Below, one piece after another: positions 42,028 through 45,811 of a stretch of DNA of 45,811 nt (position 1 is its first letter; the number at the start of each line of letters is the position of its first letter). Position numbers and translations under genes: made by a program. The DNA comes from Chitinophaga pinensis (lineage in GTDB: Bacteria; Bacteroidota; Bacteroidia; 2-12-FULL-35-15): NCBI GenBank assembly GCA_945879015.1, contig CAMCUO010000021.1:1-45811 (forward strand). The letters are read 5' to 3'. A model generated the notes under the pieces. That model did not search any database, was not told the DNA's origin, and worked only from the letters and a program-made list of their open reading frames with translations.

Positions 42028-43466
42028 CAGAACTGAAAATATATGAAACTTGTTCCATCAAATACTCCAAAATTAATTATTAGGAATAAGCATAGACTTA
42101 CAAAAAGTACATCCTTACGATAATTTTTACTTACATTGGAAAGGTCTGTTTCAGTCTTGTACTCAACAAAAAACATAAAAATAGTAAATAAAACACTTAA
42201 AATTAAACTGTATAATCCAAATCGATAAAATGTAATGGAAGAAAGTGAAACATGAGTAAAATCAAATATATGCTGTAAAATATAAAAAGCATCAGATACA
42301 TTTTTAGCTCTGAAAAATATCCAAGCAACAGCAACAAGGTTAAAGACAAAAACAATCTTAAAGAAACTAAGCATTTTATTCATAAAAGGATTCTTCATGT
42401 CCAACGTCAACTTACTAAAAAATTTCATCTGTATAAATACATATATAAAATGGATTGCTCCCCATATCACAAATGTCCAATTGGCTCCATGCCAAAAACC
42501 ACTAATAAGAAAAACAATAGCCACGTTCATATAAATCCGAAATGCAGAAACTCTGCTTCCACCTAATGGAATATATAAATAATCGCGAAACCATGTTGAT
42601 AAGGAAATGTGCCACCTTGTCCAAAACTCCTGTATACTTTTTGAAAAATAGGGTCTTCGGAAGTTTTCCATAAGGTCGACTCCCATAACTCTGGCAGCTC
42701 CAATTGCCATGTCAGTATAACCACTAAAATCGCAATATATCTGGATTGTAAAAAAATAGGTCGCCATTAACAGTCCTATTCCATGATGTTGTTCGGGTTT
42801 GTCATAAAAATGATCTACAAGCTGTGTCATCCGATCCGCAATCACCACTTTTTTGAACAACCCCCACACCATCAAACGCAAGCCACTGATTACCCTGTTA
42901 GCATCAAAATCTGCAAACTTATGAAATTGAGGAAGCACGTTTTGTGGACGCTCAATAGGTCCTGCTACCAATTGAGGATAAAACATTACATACAAAGCAT
43001 AAATCCCAAAATGTCTCTCTGCTTTAAATTTCCCACGATATATTTCAATTGTGTAGCTCATTGCCTGAAAAGTATGAAAGGATAAACCAATAGGTAAGGC
43101 AATTTTGAGATAAGGGATAGAATTATTCAATCCTAAAGCATGGCATGCGGCATCAATGTTTTCATTAAAAAAATTATAATATTTAAAAAAACAAAGTATT
43201 CCCACATTTGCAACAATGCTTGTAACAAGCCAAAATTTACGTTTTGACTTATCTGAAGAAGACTCAATAAGTATTCCAGCAAAATAATCGATAATAATAG
43301 TGAACGCAAGAATTAGAATATAATAAGGTACAAATACCATGTAAAAATAGCAGCTTGCCAAAAGCAGTAAACTCCATCTGTATTGTTTCTTAAAAAGAAA
43401 AAAGAATACAGTAATTACAATAAAAAAAACTAAAAAATGAAGTGAGTTAAATAACATAATTTTCAT
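42027..43466 (-). CDS. MBOAT-family O-acyltransferase (AlgI-like)
   Basis: This 479-residue polytopic protein is an AlgI-type acetyl carrier. Motifs are the N-terminal LFNSLHFLVFF, AGPIERPQNVLPQFH, YCDFSGYTDMAIG, FWTRWHISLSTWFRDYLYIP and the invariant histidine H326 in SGFWHGANW. The start may be the ATG at 43466 (MKI) or the one at 43457 (MLFNSLHF), which is where the related gene at 44604 starts. It lies 3 bp from the GT8-like gene upstream and overlaps the first SGNH gene downstream, forming an MBOAT-SGNH-SGNH acetylation cassette separate from the AlgI/AlgJ-like pair at 12035-14551. Confidence 0.9.
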   Translation of the reverse strand: MKIMLFNSLHFLVFFIVITVFFFLFKKQYRWSLLLLASCYFYMVFVPYYILILAFTIIIDYFAGILIESSSDKSKRKFWLVTSIVANVGILCFFKYYNFFNENIDAACHALGLNNSIPYLKIALPIGLSFHTFQAMSYTIEIYRGKFKAERHFGIYALYVMFYPQLVAGPIERPQNVLPQFHKFADFDANRVISGLRLMVWGLFKKVVIADRMTQLVDHFYDKPEQHHGIGLLMATYFFTIQIYCDFSGYTDMAIGAARVMGVDLMENFRRPYFSKSIQEFWTRWHISLSTWFRDYLYIPLGGSRVSAFRIYMNVAIVFLISGFWHGANWTFVIWGAIHFIYVFIQMKFFSKLTLDMKNPFMNKMLSFFKIVFVFNLVAVAWIFFRAKNVSDAFYILQHIFDFTHVSLSSITFYRFGLYSLILSVLFTIFMFFVEYKTETDLSNVSKNYRKDVLFVSLCLFLIINFGVFDGTSFIYFQF

Positions 43467-43469
43467 TTT

Positions 43470-44405
43470 TTATTCGAAACGATACATTGGCATAAGCGGA
43501 GTAAATTTGAATTTGGCTCCTTTCAATATAGATTTAACAACTCTGTAAACAAAAACCTGCAGAATATAACTTGAATTGTAAATAATATTGACAAAAAGGC
43601 TGATTACACTTTTAGGTAATATCTTTTTTTTTGCTAATTTCATTTTTTTTAATTCACGTTTATAAAAAAATGTATTAAGACAATCTCCGCCAAAATGCAT
43701 AATAGCGGGTGTGACTTTTTCCCCTTCTTTATAAAACTCGCAATATCCTTTTAAAATATCCATCTTAAATTGCCCTTTTTGGGCAATGGGAGTTCTCATT
43801 CCCTTACCTCCATCCTCTATTGGAATCATCCGAAAATAACTCATCGCCAAAGACATTAAAACCTCATCCGCTACTCCATCTCGCCATTTTCTGAATCCCA
43901 ATTTGTCATAATAATTTACAAATTCTCTTGCTTTTTCATATACTTTATTTGCCAGTTCCGATTTTTCAAAATAGTAAACTCCACCATTAAAAGAAATCAA
44001 ATAATCTAAATCTATTTGGGTTTTCAAATATTCTATTGTTTTTCCTGACAAAATATAGTCATATTTTTTTTTCCCAATAACACTTACTTTTTTTCCATCA
44101 AATAAATCAAATAACCAATCTATAGAATCGACAATAAGGCAATCTGAATCAATAAACATTGTTTTTTCAAAAGGGGAATATTCATTTACAAATAATTTTT
44201 GAATAACTCCTTTTCCATATTCACTATTAACCGGAATAATAAAATTAAAATGCTTATGAAGTTCCGGATCTTTTGAGTCAGTAACCAATGCAATAGGTAT
44301 ATGCGGAACTTTAAGCCTACTGGACAATGATAAATTAATTGCCATATCAATATATTTCTGAGCTCCCGTTGCTATTGTTAATATTCCTTTATGAGTTTCT
44401 TTCAT
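43470..44405 (-). CDS. GT8-like (GT-A) glycosyltransferase
   Basis: This 311-residue protein has a GT-A nucleotide-sugar transferase fold. The metal-binding DxD is D86-S87-D88 in MFIDSDCLIVD, preceded by IPIALVTDSKDPEL and VIQKLFVNEYSPFEKT, an arrangement seen in glycogenin/LgtC-like GT8 and related families. Further on, FNGGVYYF and IMHFGGDC match the later GT8 motifs (NGG; the H of HF-G). The C-terminus is rich in Lys and hydrophobic residues and may associate with the membrane. It heads the MBOAT-SGNH-SGNH unit and is divergent from the MBOAT gene at 44604. Confidence 0.75.
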   Translation of the reverse strand: MKETHKGILTIATGAQKYIDMAINLSLSSRLKVPHIPIALVTDSKDPELHKHFNFIIPVNSEYGKGVIQKLFVNEYSPFEKTMFIDSDCLIVDSIDWLFDLFDGKKVSVIGKKKYDYILSGKTIEYLKTQIDLDYLISFNGGVYYFEKSELANKVYEKAREFVNYYDKLGFRKWRDGVADEVLMSLAMSYFRMIPIEDGGKGMRTPIAQKGQFKMDILKGYCEFYKEGEKVTPAIMHFGGDCLNTFFYKRELKKMKLAKKKILPKSVISLFVNIIYNSSYILQVFVYRVVKSILKGAKFKFTPLMPMYRFE

Positions 44406-44544
44406 TTTAAAAAAATAGAAGTGTAATAAAATTCGTTCATGAATAAGTTTAATGTCGAATTTAGTGATTAATTAATACTTTTTTTTAACTTTAGCAACTA
44501 AATAAAAATTATTACTCGTTTTTTTCAATGCGTAAGTTATGAAA

Positions 44545-44552
44545 TAAATTTG
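44545..44552 (+). promoter_or_regulatory. Candidate -7 box upstream of the third MBOAT gene
   Basis: TAAATTTG lies 51 bp upstream of the ATG at 44604, in the 198-bp divergent spacer. No TTG is found 19-23 bp upstream, so only half of the consensus is present. Confidence 0.27.
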
Positions 44553-44603
44553 TTTAATCATCAAAAATAATGTGTTTTTACTTAACAAAATTTTATAACA
44601 TCA

Positions 44604-45779
44604 ATGCTTTTTAACTCATTTCATTTTTTAGTATTTTTTATTCTTATCACCACCATCTATTTTGCCCTAAATCATAAGTATAGATGGGCATTATTATTAA
44701 TTTCGAGTTGTTATTTCTACATGGCATTTGTGCCTGTCTATATTTTAATTCTGGGCTTTACCATTGTAATTGACTATTTTGCAGGAATACTAATCGAAAG
44801 AAGCGTTGGAAAAAGACGGAAATCTATTCTTATTATTAGTTTAATTTCAAATATTGGAGTATTAGTTGTATTCAAATATTATAATTTTATAATTGAAAAT
44901 TTTTCTCATTTACTAGGTTCAATTGGTCTAAATAATCATTTGCCTTATTTATCAATCTTACTTCCTATTGGATTATCTTTCCATACTTTTCAAGCTATGA
45001 GCTATACAATTGAAATATATCGCGGCAAACAATTGGCAGAAAGACATTTTGGAATTTATGCTCTGTATGTAATGTTTTACCCACAATTGGTTGCTGGGCC
45101 TATAGAACGCCCCCAAAATATTTTGCATCAATTTTTTGAAAAACATGATTTTGATTATATAAGAGTTACTGATGGATTAAAATTAATGATGTGGGGATTA
45201 TTTAAGAAGGTTGTAATTGCTGATAGACTGGCACTTTTTGTAAATCAAGTATATGATTCACCAACAAATTACCAAGGAATACCCTTGATAATAGCCTCTG
45301 TTTTTTTTTCCTTTCAAATATATTGTGATTTTAGCGGATATTCAGATTTAGCAATAGGTGCAGCAAAAGTAATGGGGTTCAACTTAATGAAAAATTTTAA
45401 TCGCCCATATTTTTCAAAAACAATTTCAGAATTTTGGAAACGTTGGCATATTTCCTTATCAACCTGGTTTCGCGACTATTTGTATATTCCGTTAGGCGGA
45501 AATCGAAAAGCTAAATATAGATGGTATTACAATTTATTTATAACTTTTTTAATTAGTGGATTGTGGCATGGGGCTAACTGGACATATATCATTTGGGGAT
45601 CTTTACACGGCAGTTATCTAATAATTGGTCTATCTGCTTCAATAATAAGGAACAGAATAAAAAAAATGGTAATGGTGCAAAAAATAGTTGGTGTTTTTGT
45701 AAAAAATAACTCTTATTATAGTCCCGTAAATCAAACGAGGACATTGGCTCTGCTGGAGAGCAACCAATTAGCAATATGA
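44604..45779 (+). CDS. MBOAT-family O-acyltransferase (AlgI-like), C-terminally truncated
   Basis: The first 350 or so of 391 residues are closely related to the MBOAT at 42027-43466: LFNSFHFLVFF, AGPIERPQNILHQF, YCDFSGYSDLAIG, FWKRWHISLSTWFRDYLYIP and the active histidine H322 in SGLWHGANW. After about residue 365 the expected last helices (the AWIFFRA region of the paralogue) are absent. The frame runs into an unrelated tail (SYYSPVNQTRTLALLESN) and stops about 85-90 residues early. I found no continuation in the other two frames before the window end, so this is a break or insertion near 45700 rather than a simple frameshift. The protein is probably non-functional unless the tail is an assembly artefact. 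Confidence 0.8.
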   Translation: MLFNSFHFLVFFILITTIYFALNHKYRWALLLISSCYFYMAFVPVYILILGFTIVIDYFAGILIERSVGKRRKSILIISLISNIGVLVVFKYYNFIIENFSHLLGSIGLNNHLPYLSILLPIGLSFHTFQAMSYTIEIYRGKQLAERHFGIYALYVMFYPQLVAGPIERPQNILHQFFEKHDFDYIRVTDGLKLMMWGLFKKVVIADRLALFVNQVYDSPTNYQGIPLIIASVFFSFQIYCDFSGYSDLAIGAAKVMGFNLMKNFNRPYFSKTISEFWKRWHISLSTWFRDYLYIPLGGNRKAKYRWYYNLFITFLISGLWHGANWTYIIWGSLHGSYLIIGLSASIIRNRIKKMVMVQKIVGVFVKNNSYYSPVNQTRTLALLESNQLAI

Positions 45780-45811
45780 TTTGCTACGAAGAATAGAAGT
45801 GGTCTTGTAAA

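Noticed and set aside
44562..44589. Minus-strand TATTTTTG with an upstream TTTG as promoter of the GT8-like gene
   Set aside because: Spacing of 16 bp is short, the leader would exceed 150 bases, and such matches are expected by chance in this AT-rich spacer.

Overview
The window comes from a low-GC member of the Bacteroidota. This is supported by two type IX secretion (T9SS) C-terminal sorting domains (genes at 387-2132 and 3796-7134), bshA for bacillithiol synthesis, a DUF6089-like outer-membrane protein, a pair of M16 peptidases, several matches to the Bacteroidota promoter form (TTG, 19-23 bp, TAnnTTTG), and the near absence of Shine-Dalgarno sites. No rRNA, tRNA or CRISPR array was seen. 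Both ends look like repeat or rearrangement borders: the left end holds the tail of an insertion-sequence transposase, and the right end cuts an MBOAT gene short.

Layout. (1) 1-118: 3' end of an ISAon1/ISL3-like transposase. (2) 387-11980: mostly housekeeping and envelope genes: a secreted M28 peptidase, bshA, a small secreted remnant, a 1112-residue FN3-type T9SS protein, two M16 peptidases, a nitronate-monooxygenase-like flavoenzyme and a plus-strand beta-barrel gene closed by a clear terminator. (3) 12035-37994: a minus-strand exopolysaccharide locus of about 26 kb. It holds seven glycosyltransferases (one GT2, six GT4), an O-antigen polymerase/ligase-type membrane protein, a WecE-type sugar aminotransferase, an NAD-dependent sugar epimerase, an asparagine-synthase-type amidotransferase, a carbamoyltransferase, an FkbM methyltransferase, an acyltransferase-3, and an AlgI/AlgJ-like O-acetylation pair. 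(4) 38281-45779: a second surface-modification segment with another acyltransferase-3, a hexapeptide acetyltransferase, a second MBOAT with two tandem SGNH partners, a GT8-like transferase, and a third, truncated MBOAT.

The most unusual part lies inside the polysaccharide locus. A DUF4956 membrane protein, a VTC (polyphosphate-polymerase-like) protein and a CotH-type kinase form one unit (28312-31459) with its own promoter candidate. Next to it lie a second, longer CotH-like protein fused to a beta-helix and a calcineurin-like phosphoesterase with altered metal motifs (23284-26926). I infer a phosphotransfer module devoted to the cell surface or to the exported polymer; its biochemical role is not established.

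Promoter candidates at 17097-17126, 28275-28308 and 31481-31513 divide the polysaccharide locus into transcription units. Within each unit genes abut or overlap by a few bases. No flippase, priming sugar-phosphate transferase, chain-length regulator or outer-membrane exporter is in the window, so the pathway must be completed elsewhere. Heptanucleotide tandem repeats (inside asnB and around an M16 gene) and a 12-A tract in a glycosyltransferase are possible sources of on/off variation.
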